A stretch of DNA of 64,000 nucleotides from Brachionus plicatilis (Eukaryota > Rotifera > Eurotatoria > Ploima > Brachionidae), in assembly GCA_010279815.1 (NCBI GenBank), contig QEOQ01000663.1:410465-474464 (forward strand), in the 5' to 3' direction. Each line of letters starts with the position of its first letter. The stretch's first letter is position 1. Shown piece after piece: positions 34,531 through 44,785 of this stretch. The translations under genes were made by a program, and so were the position numbers. The notes beneath the pieces were generated by a model. That model had not been told where the DNA came from. It saw only the letters and a program-made list of their open reading frames with translations, and did no database searches.

Positions 34531-35254
34531 TTCTACGTTTTTGTTTGAACCGTTTTATGTCAAAAGATGAAAATTACGCACAAACAAATTAAATTTCGGA
34601 GTCAAAATTCTTTTCTTCAATATCTCAGTCAGTCTGATCTGATTAGGCATTCGTATTTTTAAGAATTTCCAAAGCATGTCAGATCAGAGCTTAATTTTAC
34701 ATTTTAAAAATTTTCAAAAATAAAAACCAAAATTTGTTTTTCTTTTATTGTCAAACTTTTTTAATAAAATATTTCAAAATTACCATGTTTTTCAATTATT
34801 TTACTCTTTTTAATTAAAATTTACCATAATTTAAAAAGGCAAAACAAAGTAAAATTTACAAAATTTATTTTCTTTGAAAATAAAAAATAAAAAAAACAAA
34901 ATTTCTAAAAAATGTCAAAATTTCGTTTTTTTTTTGGACATTTTGGCTTTTAAAAAAATAGTTTATAAAAATTTTAAAATTTTTCAATTAATATTTTACC
35001 ATCTATTCTTTCAAAGATTCTCTAAAGTTTACAATCAAAATAATAATGAGAATTTTTAACTGTAGAATCATTAATTCAATTTTTTTTTAATTTTGCTTCA
35101 TTTTTGTACAATGAATTTTAGTTAAAAATTGTATGATTTCAAATTCCTAATACCATCAAAAGTGAAAAATAATGATTATTTTATTAACTCAATTCTAAAA
35201 TTAAATTTATTTTCTTAGTGATTTAAAATAACGAATTTATTTTAGTTATTTGTC

Positions 35255-35290
35255 ATTTTGTACCGAGCTAATGCTCCTTCAGAAATAAAT
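35255..35290 (-). repeat. GAGC-hairpin motif, copy 4 (inverted)
   Basis: On the minus strand it reads TTTCTGAAGGAGCATTAGCT followed by CGGTACAAAATGACAAATAA. The hairpin is intact and the TAAA-like tail is diverged. Confidence 0.7.
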
Positions 35291-35744
35291 TTGAATAGAT
35301 TAAAAAGTATTTTTTTTAAATTGAAAGAATTGAAAATTTTTTATTGAATTTTCACTCATCCATAATAAATCTATTTTAAATGATAATTGTAACGATCAAA
35401 TATTTATTAGTGAATTTTATAATGAGAATATACATGTCTAATAAACTGAAAATAATATTTTATTAAATACAATTTGATTAAAATCAATCATTATTAATTA
35501 AAAAATAAAATTCATTCAAATGTTTTCTAATTCCAACTTCTTAATTTATTTCCTATTGAAATTAATCATCATATGAGCATGAAATAATATTATTCTAGTT
35601 TTATTAAATAGAATTAGCAAATAGTAAAATATAATTTTTTTGCATTTAATTTTTTTATTAAATTAAAATTATTTTGTGTCTAGATATTCTTTGGAAGTTT
35701 ATTTATTCTATGAGCATAAATTTAATATGTTGGTGAGTTCAAAA

Positions 35745-36355
35745 TAGACTTGTTTTTAGGTCACAAGTCTTAAGTCAAGTCAATTCAATGATTTAATAAA
35801 TCCATATTTGATACCAATAAAGAAGTTGCTTCCAAATTCCTGTCTGTTAATCTTGACCTATGTGGTCTGTTAATGTAGGGGTTGTGAAGTTCGTTTCAAT
35901 TCGATCTTTTCAATTCAGAAAAACTCGAATAACTTTTTTACTAAAAGAGATAATTTAGTTCTATAAAATGCTCAATTATAAGCAAATTTGCTTAATTCAG
36001 TAAAATAAGTCTGCAAAATACTCTGCAATTTTATGCATTTTGCACGCCATTAAAAAGTATTCTAATCAACTGTGCAAGTACATTGCAGAGTTTTTGCAGA
36101 CATATATTTTCGGAATAAGCAAAGTTGCTTAAACATTAAGCATTTTACAGAACTAAATTATTCCTTATAGTAAAAAAGTTAATCAAATTTTTCTGAATTG
36201 AAACGATCGAATCGAAATGAACTTCACAACCCCGTTAATGTAACCAGATTTAGAAAAAAATTCTTTCAACTGGTCCAGATGAAGCAGGTATTGATAAAAA
36301 TTTTTGTGCAACTCATAACTTTGACTTAAATTTTTGTGACTTATAAACAAGTCTG
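35745..36355. mobile_element. hAT-like miniature element carrying a nested insertion
   Basis: The terminal inverted repeats read TAGACTTGTTTTTAGGTCAC on the left and CAGACTTGTTTATAAGTCAC at the reversed right end. A perfect 8-bp target duplication, GTTCAAAA, flanks it (35737-35744 and 36356-36363). The element is interrupted by the foldback element at 35879-36233; without that insert and its duplicated 9 bases it would be 247 bp, like its relatives at 43101 (211 bp) and 54505 (298 bp). Eight-base duplications and CAGA(C/G)TTG ends fit the hAT superfamily. No coding capacity. Confidence 0.88.
35879..36233. mobile_element. Foldback element nested in the hAT-like element
   Basis: The ends read GGGGTTGTGAAGTTCGTTTC and, reversed from the right, GGGGTTGTGAAGTTCATTTC. 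A perfect 9-bp duplication, GTTAATGTA, flanks it (35870-35878 and 36234-36242). Arms of about 165 bp fold back on each other. The loop-proximal words TCTGCAAAATACTCTGCAA and GCAGAGTTTTTGCAGAC match the element at 21419. It is 355 bp and non-coding, and inserted after the surrounding hAT-like element. Confidence 0.9.
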
Positions 36356-36363
36356 GTTCAAAA

Positions 36364-38681
36364 AGTACAAAAAGTCGACCAAATATTTTCCGAAATTACA
36401 ATAAAATGTTAACTAGAATAATTAAGTTACAAAAGATAAATACTGTATGCTAATCCTTGACATATATTAGATATGTTTATATATTTAATAAAGTGACTTC
36501 TGAGTGAATTTCTCTTTGACCAAGAAAACAATGACTGATATTTCTTGATCATGCCAAAATATTATTTGATTTTGGTTTACAAAATAATATACTGATTCAG
36601 TAAATACAGTAAATTGATTTTACGTTTTAATGTTTTATATCCATATTGTTAATTTTTAAATTTTGCATGAACTTTCATAAAAAAATTTTTTGATCTTTAT
36701 ATTTTTGCTAATTGATAAAATTTTATCATTTATTATATTAGGTAATTTATTTACGTTTTTTCTTTGACGCAATATTTTTTATACAAACTAAATTCATTTA
36801 ATAAAGGTGTTGACTTAGATTAATTCAAATTCTGCTAAAACCTTTTCAGTCACGCTACTTAAATAGCAATTTTTGTTTTTTGAATCAATTTTGATAGAAA
36901 ATATTAAGGAAAAAAGGAATTTAAGCTATCGAACAGCTACTCCGAGCATTGTGAGTTTTTTCTTTAGCATATTCAGCAAATAAAAGCCTAAATTTCTTTA
37001 ATTTCCGTTTCATTTGTTGACAAGAAGAAAAAAAGCTTGCAAAATCTATTATAAAAAAAAATGCTTTGATCTAACATAAGAAAATAAATTTATAATTATT
37101 TCTATTTCACACTAAGATAAATGAAAATTTTGTATGACTTTTATTTGAAAAAAAATGAATCAAAATTTCGTGACTGAAAAAATTTAAGATAATTGTTAAA
37201 AATATATTCTTTTCACATTTTTATTTGACGAGACAATTATTTTCAAGAATTCCAAGCAATAATTTAAGCTGAAATTAGTGCTTTAATTATTAATTTAAAA
37301 AAAGTGAAATTTAATCTAAAACGAAACGAAATATGATAAGGCTAATTTGGTAAATGAAAAAAAATAGCTCAAGGTAAAACCAGGGTTGTGAAATTTTGTC
37401 TCCTTAATCAAAAGTTTTTTCAAAAATTTGGACTAATTATTTCAAATAAAAAAGAAGAGTCACTTATTATATTTTTTCTGTTTTAGAAATTAATATTCTC
37501 TATTTAAACAAAAAAAGTTCTAGTATATAAAAAATAAATTTTAGTCTAAAAGCTTAGCTAAAAATATTAATTATGAAGCCAAGTTCTTGATATAATGGCA
37601 TTAATAAATCATTATCAATATGTTTAGCGGAAAGAATGCAATTAGTCATAAGAGCAAAATTTTTCAAATCTTAAGTCAATAGTCTTTTAAAAATTTCAAG
37701 TATCACTTTTAATGAAACTTTGTTATAATTATTCAAATAATTCTAGTAGTTTTTATTGAGAATTTTTAAAATTTTGTAAATATCAAAAGACTATCTGGAG
37801 AATAAAAGCACAAGTTAAATTAGCGTGAAAGTTTTTAAATTCTTTAATTCAGGTATTATTGGAATCTTCAGGGAAATAAATCAATATGAACCAAAGTTAC
37901 TTCATAAATTAGATTGTTTTCAAACTTAATTAAAAAATTTAGTTTGTTAAAATAGGAGCTGAAGAATAAAAGATTTAATATATAAGCCGGAAATGGTTGT
38001 TTACTAGATTTTTTTTAATAGAAAATTTAACATTTTTTAACAATAAACTATCAATGAATTATTTATATTATAGAAAATAAATATTAATTTAAAAAAAGGT
38101 TTGTTATCAGTAGCTAGGAAGTAAAATTAAGAGAAATTTAATTTTAAAAATTCATTTAATTTATTAATAAACCAAAATTGTTGTTTCTATTTATTATCAA
38201 TATAATGTGTAATTTTAATTGTTCTATTTGTGAATAACAAAAAAACGATCATTTAAAAATTTTAAAATTTTTCTCAAGTCCATAAATTTTTAATGAAAAG
38301 TTTATCTAACCATTTTTTTATTGGAATTTTCGTTTATTTTTGTTTTATAACAATTCTGTTTATTTTTTTACAATTATTTTTTTTTACAAAAATAATCATC
38401 TTCTATTCTTAATTTATTTATACATTCACCAAAAATAATATTCAATTTTGTTCGATAACTTTAAAACCTAAAAAATAAAATTTAAGATATTTTCGTCAAT
38501 AAATCATTCCAAAAGATTAGTAGCTGATGTTAAATAATTAAAACAAGAGTAATTTTCTCTACTTGGAAGCCCAATTCAGAAAATAAACCTCAACTTAAAA
38601 TTGATTATTAGCTAAATTAAATTTTAATAACCAAAAAACTTAATCATTTTATTTGAAAAGATGCTCTATCTATTAGATTAA
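36364..38681. other. AT-rich intergenic region upstream of the C1q gene
   Basis: No coding sequence recognised. A single trace of a foldback-family end (GGGTTGTGAAATTTTGTC) lies at about 37383, without a partner. TCTATCTATTAG directly before ATTAAATG at the right end resembles a splice acceptor for the C1q gene's leader. Confidence 0.5.
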
Positions 38682-39535
38682 ATGGTAAAAATGAATTATT
38701 TAAACAAAAAAGACTCGCTTTTTATGAATTTATTTTTAACCATATTTATAGCATTTTATATTCCTTGCGCATCTGCTTGGGATCATTACTCAACCATCAA
38801 AAAAGATAATATTAAAAACGCAAACAATAGAAACTATGCTGAGAATAGAGAAAAAATAGTATATGATGAAAAAGCCTATTTCTCAAACACGATCAATGCT
38901 CGAAGCCTGTACTCAAATGACGCTTGTCATTTAAATATTGAATGCAATAAGCATGATGCAACACATTTGAGACTACCCATCCATGGTCCCAAAGGTGATC
39001 AAGGTCCTCCAGGAATAATGGGACCAAAAGGCGAAAAAGGAGAACCTGGCATTGCTGGAATTCCGGCAAGAGAACCTCCTATACCAAATTTTTCAGCTTT
39101 TTTTTCTTCTTTAACAAAAAATATCGGACCTTTTAAACAAGATCAAGATCTTGTTTTTACACATGTAATAACCAATTTCGGAAATCATTATGATCCAAAT
39201 ACTGGAGTGTATACAGTACCTTTTAAAGGGTTTTACCAATTTTTTGCTACTATTTCAGCTACTGGAAGACAAAAAGTAATAAAATCTGCTATTTTTTATC
39301 CAATTTTATTTTTATTGATTAGGCTGGAGTCAACATAATGAAAAACGGAGCTTCTATTCTAATTGTTTGGTCTGAATCTGAGCCGTGGAGCACAACTACT
39401 CAACCAATTATTCTACAATGCAATCAAGGTGATAAAATTTATCTACGCATTCAAGCTAGAGCTTCTCATCTTCACGGATATTTATATTCAAGTTTTGGAG
39501 GTTCTCTTCTTTATGAAGAAATTTCTTCCTTTTAG
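38682..39535 (+). CDS. Secreted collagen-like C1q-domain protein
   Basis: Exon 1 is 38682-39275, the intron 39276-39322 (47 bp), and exon 2 39323-39535; the product is 268 residues. A hydrophobic signal peptide covers about 14-31 with a likely cut after CASA. A charged linker with a few Cys follows, then nine Gly-X-Y triplets at 102-128 (GPKGDQGPPGIMGPKGEKGE onwards), and a C1q globular domain at about 137-268. Family marks are FSAFFSSLTKNIG, YDPNTGVYTVPFKGFYQF, AGVNIMKNG across the splice, and CNQGDKIYLRI. C1q/TNF-type domains form trimers, and the short collagen helix fits a trimeric secreted lectin- or cerebellin-like protein. The partner is unknown; innate recognition or an extracellular matrix role would be inference. 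The collagen helix is very short compared with true C1q. Confidence 0.92.
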
Positions 39536-39866
39536 AATTTTTAAATTTTTAAATGCGTTTTTTTTAATTTATTTCAAAAAATAGTTTTTTTTTATTAGTA
39601 ATTGTAAAATCTAAATAGTTCAATTATTTAATTTTCAATAAAAATAATAAAAATTCAAAAGTTTTTATTCAATAACTAAATTTTTTTTGATGATTTCATT
39701 ATTTTTAAAGAATGCGTTCGATTACGCTACACCAAAAATTAAGACATGATTTTGGACCATGCATCAAAGTAAATCTCAAATATGCCATAACATTTTTGAT
39801 TAACGCGTGGTCTAATTTTATTATCACAGGTTTATAGCCGCATCAAACTCTGAAATTCTTAATTTA

Positions 39867-40006
39867 ATACGTCATTATTGAAATAAACAATGAAAATTGC
39901 ATATTATTTTTTAAGTAACATAAATAAATGGTCGTTTTATTAATCGAAATAATTAAATGGCATCATAAATTTTCATCATTTTTTTAAAGAACATTCCTCA
40001 AAGAGA
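39867..40006 (+). repeat. 140-bp dispersed repeat, copy A
   Basis: Nearly identical to the reverse complement of 46716-46856. Shared words include GTCATTATTGAAATAAACAA, GTAACATAAATAAATGGTCG and AAAGAACAT(T/C)CCTC. Identity by eye is about 85-90%. No terminal repeats or target duplication were found, so it may be a short interspersed element or part of a larger transposon. Confidence 0.75.
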
Positions 40007-40235
40007 TCTTTTTGGTCGTGTTGAAGTTTTTTTTTATTTATTATTTTGATGATCAAAAGAATGAAAACATAGTCTTCAGTATTCTTTAATAAAAAGTATT
40101 TAATTGTTTAATTATTTTTAGTTTAAGTACTAATCGCATTTTATAAATTTAAAAAAAACGAAACTGAATTTTTGTATCACATTTTGATTATTTTATCAGT
40201 TTTCAATAAAAGATATGAAATAACGCAATCTCGAT

Positions 40236-40338
40236 TTAAGCGACATGTCCTTATGTCTGGGTGTTCATAATTAACGAAAGAATTTTACGAAAAAGATTTT
40301 TTAACGACGTTATGTCGGTATATACATAATGACATTAA
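40236..40338. mobile_element. Possible TTAA-flanked miniature element
   Basis: TTAA at 40236-40239 and 40335-40338 bracket ends of partly inverted wording: GACATGTCCTTATGTC on the left, and TGTCATTATGTATA at the reversed right end. GACATGTC is also a terminal word of the better-defined element at 50213-50337. TTAA is common in this genome, so this is tentative. Confidence 0.35.
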
Positions 40339-40442
40339 ATTCAAGCAAATACGTTATTAATATAAAACAAATGAATTAAATTTGAAATCAACTTATAGAA
40401 ATGAATTATTTTTTAATTTTTTATTTAAAAAAAATTAAAAAT

Positions 40443-41498
40443 CTAGGCATAAAGTTTGAATTTGCCAGGACGATAGTCGAGAGCCATATTTAGAAAATCT
40501 TCTTCTTTGAATGTTTTGCAGCCAGATTCCTGAATGTTAAAAACTACTGGTCTGTTCGCTAAAAAATCCTCCAGAAATTTATTACAAAGAGGGATATTTA
40601 GTATACGTGATTCTAAAGAGTCTAGTAAATTCAACAATCCATGAAAAACTTTTACTTCAGTTTTTAAACCCAACTCAAAAAGATCTATTTCGGCTGCTAA
40701 TGGTCTTTGGGATATTTTCTTTTCTATTAAAGTACTCGACGAATTTAAGTCATTCGTATTCGAACGCAAAACAACATGCACTGTTTCATGAAACATTAAT
40801 CGAATAAATTCCAAAATGAAAACAACTTCTTTTTCCTCATTTGAACACCATTTAAATCGACTACTGTCTCTTATATCTAAGAACTGTTGAACGTTTATAT
40901 ATATTTTATTTTTGCCTGCAAATCCTAATAGTGATTTCAAGCAGCAATTTACCGCAATAAGTTCCAGACTTTGAAAATTAAAATCTGTATTTAAATTAAC
41001 TTGTTTGACTGATTCTAAAATAGTCGATCTAAAATAATCAATTTTTAAAACAGATTCAAACAACGTTTTTAATTTATCATAGAATTCACAATCTTCACGG
41101 CCAACCAGTTTTATATTAAAACCTTCAAAAAAGGCTTTAAATATGTGCCAACTCCCATTGCATTTGCTCGAATAGAGTAAAATCAAGCTTTCAGCTAGCA
41201 AGTTTGGTGAATATGTTTTTTTTTTCATAAAATCATAAAATTTGAAAATCATTTCCAATGAAAAATGTGTCTCTTTTCTAAAATTGGAATTGTTCATCAA
41301 GTTCCTTAGTATGCACTCTTTTGAATTTTTATATATTTCTTCATCACTAAACTCATAAATAAGACTAATTTTCGAAATATTCTTGATTGGACTCAATACG
41401 TTCAATTCATTAAAAAAATCGTCAAACGAAAATACTCTATTTAGATCGTTTTTTTTTAACTTTTCTTCAAACATTTCTATAAATTTTGACACAGCCAT
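40443..41498 (-). CDS. Orphan single-exon protein with HExxH motif
   Basis: The uninterrupted frame from ATG at 41498 gives 351 residues. An upstream in-frame TTG at 41510 is not a start: a TTTTTAG acceptor-like sequence lies just before ATATG, so the leader is probably spliced. The product is mainly helical, with no signal peptide or membrane segment. FHETVHVVLR at about 236-245 contains HETVH (His237, Glu238, His241), the zincin metallopeptidase signature. About 35 residues later, AAEIDLFELG supplies acidic residues that could be the third zinc ligand of a gluzincin. The rest does not match a peptidase family I can name. It could be a real metallopeptidase, an inactive relative, or a chance HExxH in a lineage-specific protein. 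Coding composition is normal for the window. Confidence 0.78.
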   Translation of the reverse strand: MAVSKFIEMFEEKLKKNDLNRVFSFDDFFNELNVLSPIKNISKISLIYEFSDEEIYKNSKECILRNLMNNSNFRKETHFSLEMIFKFYDFMKKKTYSPNLLAESLILLYSSKCNGSWHIFKAFFEGFNIKLVGREDCEFYDKLKTLFESVLKIDYFRSTILESVKQVNLNTDFNFQSLELIAVNCCLKSLLGFAGKNKIYINVQQFLDIRDSSRFKWCSNEEKEVVFILEFIRLMFHETVHVVLRSNTNDLNSSSTLIEKKISQRPLAAEIDLFELGLKTEVKVFHGLLNLLDSLESRILNIPLCNKFLEDFLANRPVVFNIQESGCKTFKEEDFLNMALDYRPGKFKLYA

Positions 41499-41510
41499 AT
41501 CTAAAAACAA

Positions 41511-42913
41511 TGATTTTGGTTAAATTTAATTTTTCTAAGAATTTTGCTTAAAAAATTCAGGTTGATGATATTAATTGAAAAATTTTAATTTATTAAATCA
41601 GTTTTAGTTAGACCAAGAGTCGTTTGATTAAGCCTTGTCTGCATTTTTCTAAGAAAGGTGACCATTATCAAATATTTATCATTCCATACGTTAAAAATCA
41701 TACTCATGGTCATTGGTGTAAAAATAACACCTAAATAGCTGAAAACATTAATTAGTCAAAATTGAAATCAACTTTAAATATTAAAATTTTAAGCAAATTT
41801 TAAGCAATTTTAAATAGTTGAAGTAATGAATCAAATTTTAAATTTTGGATTATTTAAATTTTAATTTATATGAAATTTTTGTTGTAATCCTAGATGGCTC
41901 TTTTTTATTTTAACCGATGTCATAATCTAGAAATAAAAAGTCTATTTAAAGAAAAGTTTTTGTGATATACGCAAAATCATGATGTGTAATTTTATAGAAA
42001 TTTTTCTTAAAATAGGTTTTTCATTTCTAGCTTATCACATCGCTTAAAATCAAAAAGAGCAATCTAGTCTTACAAACATAAATGAATACTAAAGACTAAC
42101 CAGTCAATAAAATTTTGAAGATTTTTTAAAAGGCTCTTAAAAGATTTTTAGAAGGCTCTATAATGGGTTTTGAACTAATTATTTTTAAATAACCTAGAGA
42201 GAACGGCAACTTGAAGTTCATAATCATTATCAAATTATCAAAATTTAATTAATTAAAATTTTTATAAAAATGATGAAACTAGATTTTTTTATTTTTTTTT
42301 AGATTAAGCATAAAATGTTTATTATTTTAATTAAAAGAAAACAAATATTTTTTTTTCTGATTGACCTTTAATTGATTCTTCTAAACTCTTTATTTGAAAA
42401 GTTTAAAGACAAATTTAAAATCGACATTAAGGCATCCAAATTATGACTTTAAATGATATTTTTTATATTAATAAAAATATGTGACGACGAAACAAAGTTA
42501 AATTTTGTAATGCAAAATTTCAAAATATTGATTAAGAATTTTATTTACTTCAGGAAAAAATTCATATCATTTTCTATCTAATTATAGATTAAACAAATAA
42601 TGTTTAATAAAGTTTAGTCATTTATTATTAAAAAATATGGGTAAGCAAAGCTTTATATGCGAGTAACGAAACGTTAGTTTTTTTTTTCAAAAAATTTAAT
42701 TTATTATAAAATTATGATTAAAACAGTCTAAAAAATACGGGTAAAAAATACGGGTATTTGACCGCCCGTATTTTTTAGACCGTTTATTTTGGCGATCCAA
42801 AAATTAGACCGGCCAAATGATCGCAAAAAACCGTCCGTGTAATGGACCGATTTGTCTTGACCGTATCCAACACCATAATTAAAATAAAAATTGCTGAAAA
42901 AATTGAAAAATCT
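41511..42913. other. Intergenic region left of the 2.16-kb element
   Basis: No gene is seen. The only strong structure is a hairpin and element remnant at about 42710-42880. The 5' leader of the HExxH gene probably starts in the left part, but no exon can be defined. Confidence 0.5.
42726..42780. repeat. Perfect 16-bp hairpin stem in element remnant
   Basis: GTCTAAAAAATACGGG (42726-42741) pairs perfectly with CCCGTATTTTTTAGAC (42765-42780) across a 23-base spacer. The spacer holds a second copy of AAAAAATACGGGTA, so two left arms compete for one right arm. The following 100 bases (to about 42875) carry GACCGGCCAAATGATCGC and an end, GACCGTATCCAACACC, matching the element at 24539. Confidence 0.75.
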
Positions 42914-43100
42914 ATATTGATGGGTCTTAACTTAACTAATTTAGTTTAGTCGACAAAAATTTAGCCAACTAGTTTTTAGTTAATTAATTTTTAGTCGACT
43001 AAAACTTTAATGAAATTAGTTATACTAAGGTTACAAAAAAATGTGAAAAAAGGGATATTATTTGCGATATGAGATATCTCGGGATTAGTATAATATTAAA

Positions 43101-43311
43101 AAACTTGTTTAAAAGTAGAAGTCTCAAGTCAAGTCAATAATTTTTTTTTTAAAAAGAAGTCAGAGCAACAAGAATTTTTTGCCGTTCCAGGTAGTTATTG
43201 TGGCTGCCTAGTTTAAGTCAAAGTCACAAAAATTAAAGTCAAAGTTATGACTTGACTTTAATTTTTGTGACTTTGACTCGGACTTAAAACTATGACTTAT
43301 AAACAAGTCTG
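43101..43311. mobile_element. hAT-like miniature element
   Basis: The 211-bp element is bounded by AAACTTGTTTAAAAGTAGAA on the left and, reversed from the right, CAGACTTGTTTATAAGTCAT. A perfect 8-bp duplication, ATATTAAA, flanks it (43093-43100; 43312-43319). The interior holds an internal palindrome: AGTCACAAAAATTAAAGTC followed by GACTTTAATTTTTGTGACT. It sits inside the larger element at 42914-45074. Confidence 0.82.
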
Positions 43312-43432
43312 ATATTAAAAAAAAGTTTTTTTTTTTTATTTAATAGTTTTTCGTTAATAAATTCAATAAATAAATAATTTAATTTTTAGTTAATTTTTAA
43401 ATGATTTAAAAAAAAAAGAAAAAGAAACGAAT

Positions 43433-44110
43433 TTAAATAGAAAACCCATTTTCAATCATCCATTCATTTATCTCATTCCAGATACCACAGAGTGGTGTTT
43501 TGTTACTGCATATTCTTGAGCTGTTAATAAAGGCACTGACATAGTCCTTTATTAGCTCTAGAGTAAATTTGTTTTTAAAAATAAAGCATTTTTTAATGTA
43601 CTTAACGAAAAGTTTGTGGAGGCGGACTTCGGTTTTGTCAAACTTTATTTCTTCAAGAAACTTAACTAATAGATCTGACGGGGTATCGAAAGGAAAGTGG
43701 TAGATGGACTTAATTGAGATGTTTTGTATGGTTTGGATCTTAGAAAGATTGGAATTTGACGTTAGAGTAAGAATAAAAAAACTGTAGTCAATTACCGATT
43801 CAATTAATGTTTTGTAAATATTAAGTAGAGTGTCTTTTTTCAACTTCCAAAATTTACTTGAAAGGATTTTTATAATATTTATTCGATCGACACATCGTGC
43901 TCTTATAAAATCAATTTGTGAATTGAAACACAAATTTTCATCAAATGTTATTCCTAAAAAAATTGGATTTTTTACGTAGGAGATTTTTTTACTAAATAAA
44001 TTTGCGTCAATAGGTTGGTTTTTGGAGGAGTTACCTGAGAAAATGACTTGGCTACATTTTTCAGCATCCATTTTCATTTTCCATTTAATCAAACTATTAA
44101 AAAAAAAACA
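43433..44110 (-). mobile_element. 5'-truncated non-LTR retrotransposon (end of ORF2)
   Basis: The minus-strand frame of about 219 codons ends at a TAA (43433-43435). It matches the C-terminal, post-catalytic part of a jockey/CR1/I-type reverse transcriptase: MDAEKCSQVIFSG, then NPIFLGITFDENLCFNSQI, RINIIKILSSKFWKLKK and TLIESVIDYSFF. The catalytic (F/Y)xDD region is absent. The frame reads openly into a poly-T tract at about 44098, so no true start exists; the first in-frame codon given by scanning is TTG. This is the usual outcome of incomplete target-primed reverse transcription. A purine-rich 3' tail lies at about 43400-43432. The uninterrupted frame suggests moderate age. Confidence 0.85.
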
Positions 44111-44581
44111 CAGAGGAAAGAGTTCTATTACTCAGAGCCATTTTAATTTTGAAATAAACTTTAAAAAAAAAAAAAAAAAAAGTTGTGATGGAATAAGTGA
44201 GATATCTTTGAAATAGTTAGACAATTTAGGAAAAGCGGGATATTATGCGGAAAGCGAGATATCTAAGGAATAATGAGACAAAAAATATTTAAAAACATTT
44301 ATTTGACATTTTATAACTTTTTTTAAATTTTAGTAAATATTTTGGATTTGATTTTGATAATTAATTTATTGAATTTTAATTAAAAGAAACATTCCTTTAT
44401 TTTGACAGTTATAAATTTTTTTTAATGTGAAAATTTTTTAAAAGAGGATAGGTAACAAAACCAGATGTTATTTAATTAAGTCTTTATTTAATGGTATTTA
44501 TTTATTCTTTTGGTTGATTAATAAAATATACATAACATTTTTTAATTTGTTAATTCCATAATTTTCAACCAATCAAATTCA

Positions 44582-44785
44582 GGCAAAATGTTCTTATTGT
44601 ACATTTTTATATTTTTACATTTTTGAGAGAAAAAATAAAAATCTCAAAATAAAAGAACCTAAAAAAATTTTCATTCAAGAAAAGTAATAATTAAATAAAA
44701 GTAATAAGTTCTTTTATTTTGAGATTTTTATTTTTACTCTCAAAAATGTAAAAATATAAAAATGTACAATAAATAACATTTTGCC
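44582..44785. mobile_element. Foldback element, 9-bp target duplication
   Basis: A 204-bp hairpin with arms of about 80 bp, nearly identical over GTACATTTTTATATTTTTAC and ATCTCAAAATAAAAGAAC. The ends are GGCAAAATGTT and its reverse complement AACATTTTGCC. A perfect 9-bp duplication, TCAAATTCA, flanks it (44573-44581; 44786-44794). The 9-bp duplication and GG-initial ends agree with the elements at 21419 and 35879, but the arm sequence differs, so it is a separate subfamily. Non-coding. Confidence 0.88.

Larger units (their letters stand above)
33127..35736. other. Intergenic region with short duplicated segment
   Basis: No gene is recognised; open frames at about 33320-33530 and 34870-35060 are Lys/Phe/Ile-rich chance frames. 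A 45-bp segment occurs twice in direct orientation (about 33743-33790 and 34484-34530). A minus-strand copy of the GAGC hairpin motif lies at 35255-35290. Confidence 0.5.
39536..40442. other. Intergenic region with repeats, C1q to HExxH gene
   Basis: No gene. It contains one copy of a 140-bp dispersed repeat (39867-40006) and a possible TTAA-flanked miniature element (40236-40338). Confidence 0.6.

Noticed and set aside
33322..35059. Frames at 33322-33528 and 34874-35059
   Set aside because: Dominated by Phe, Lys, Ile and Asn from A/T runs, with no splice or start context and no domain.
43433..44216. LINE fragment as a host gene
   Set aside because: The residues match post-catalytic reverse-transcriptase sequence, there is no start codon, and it lies inside another mobile element.
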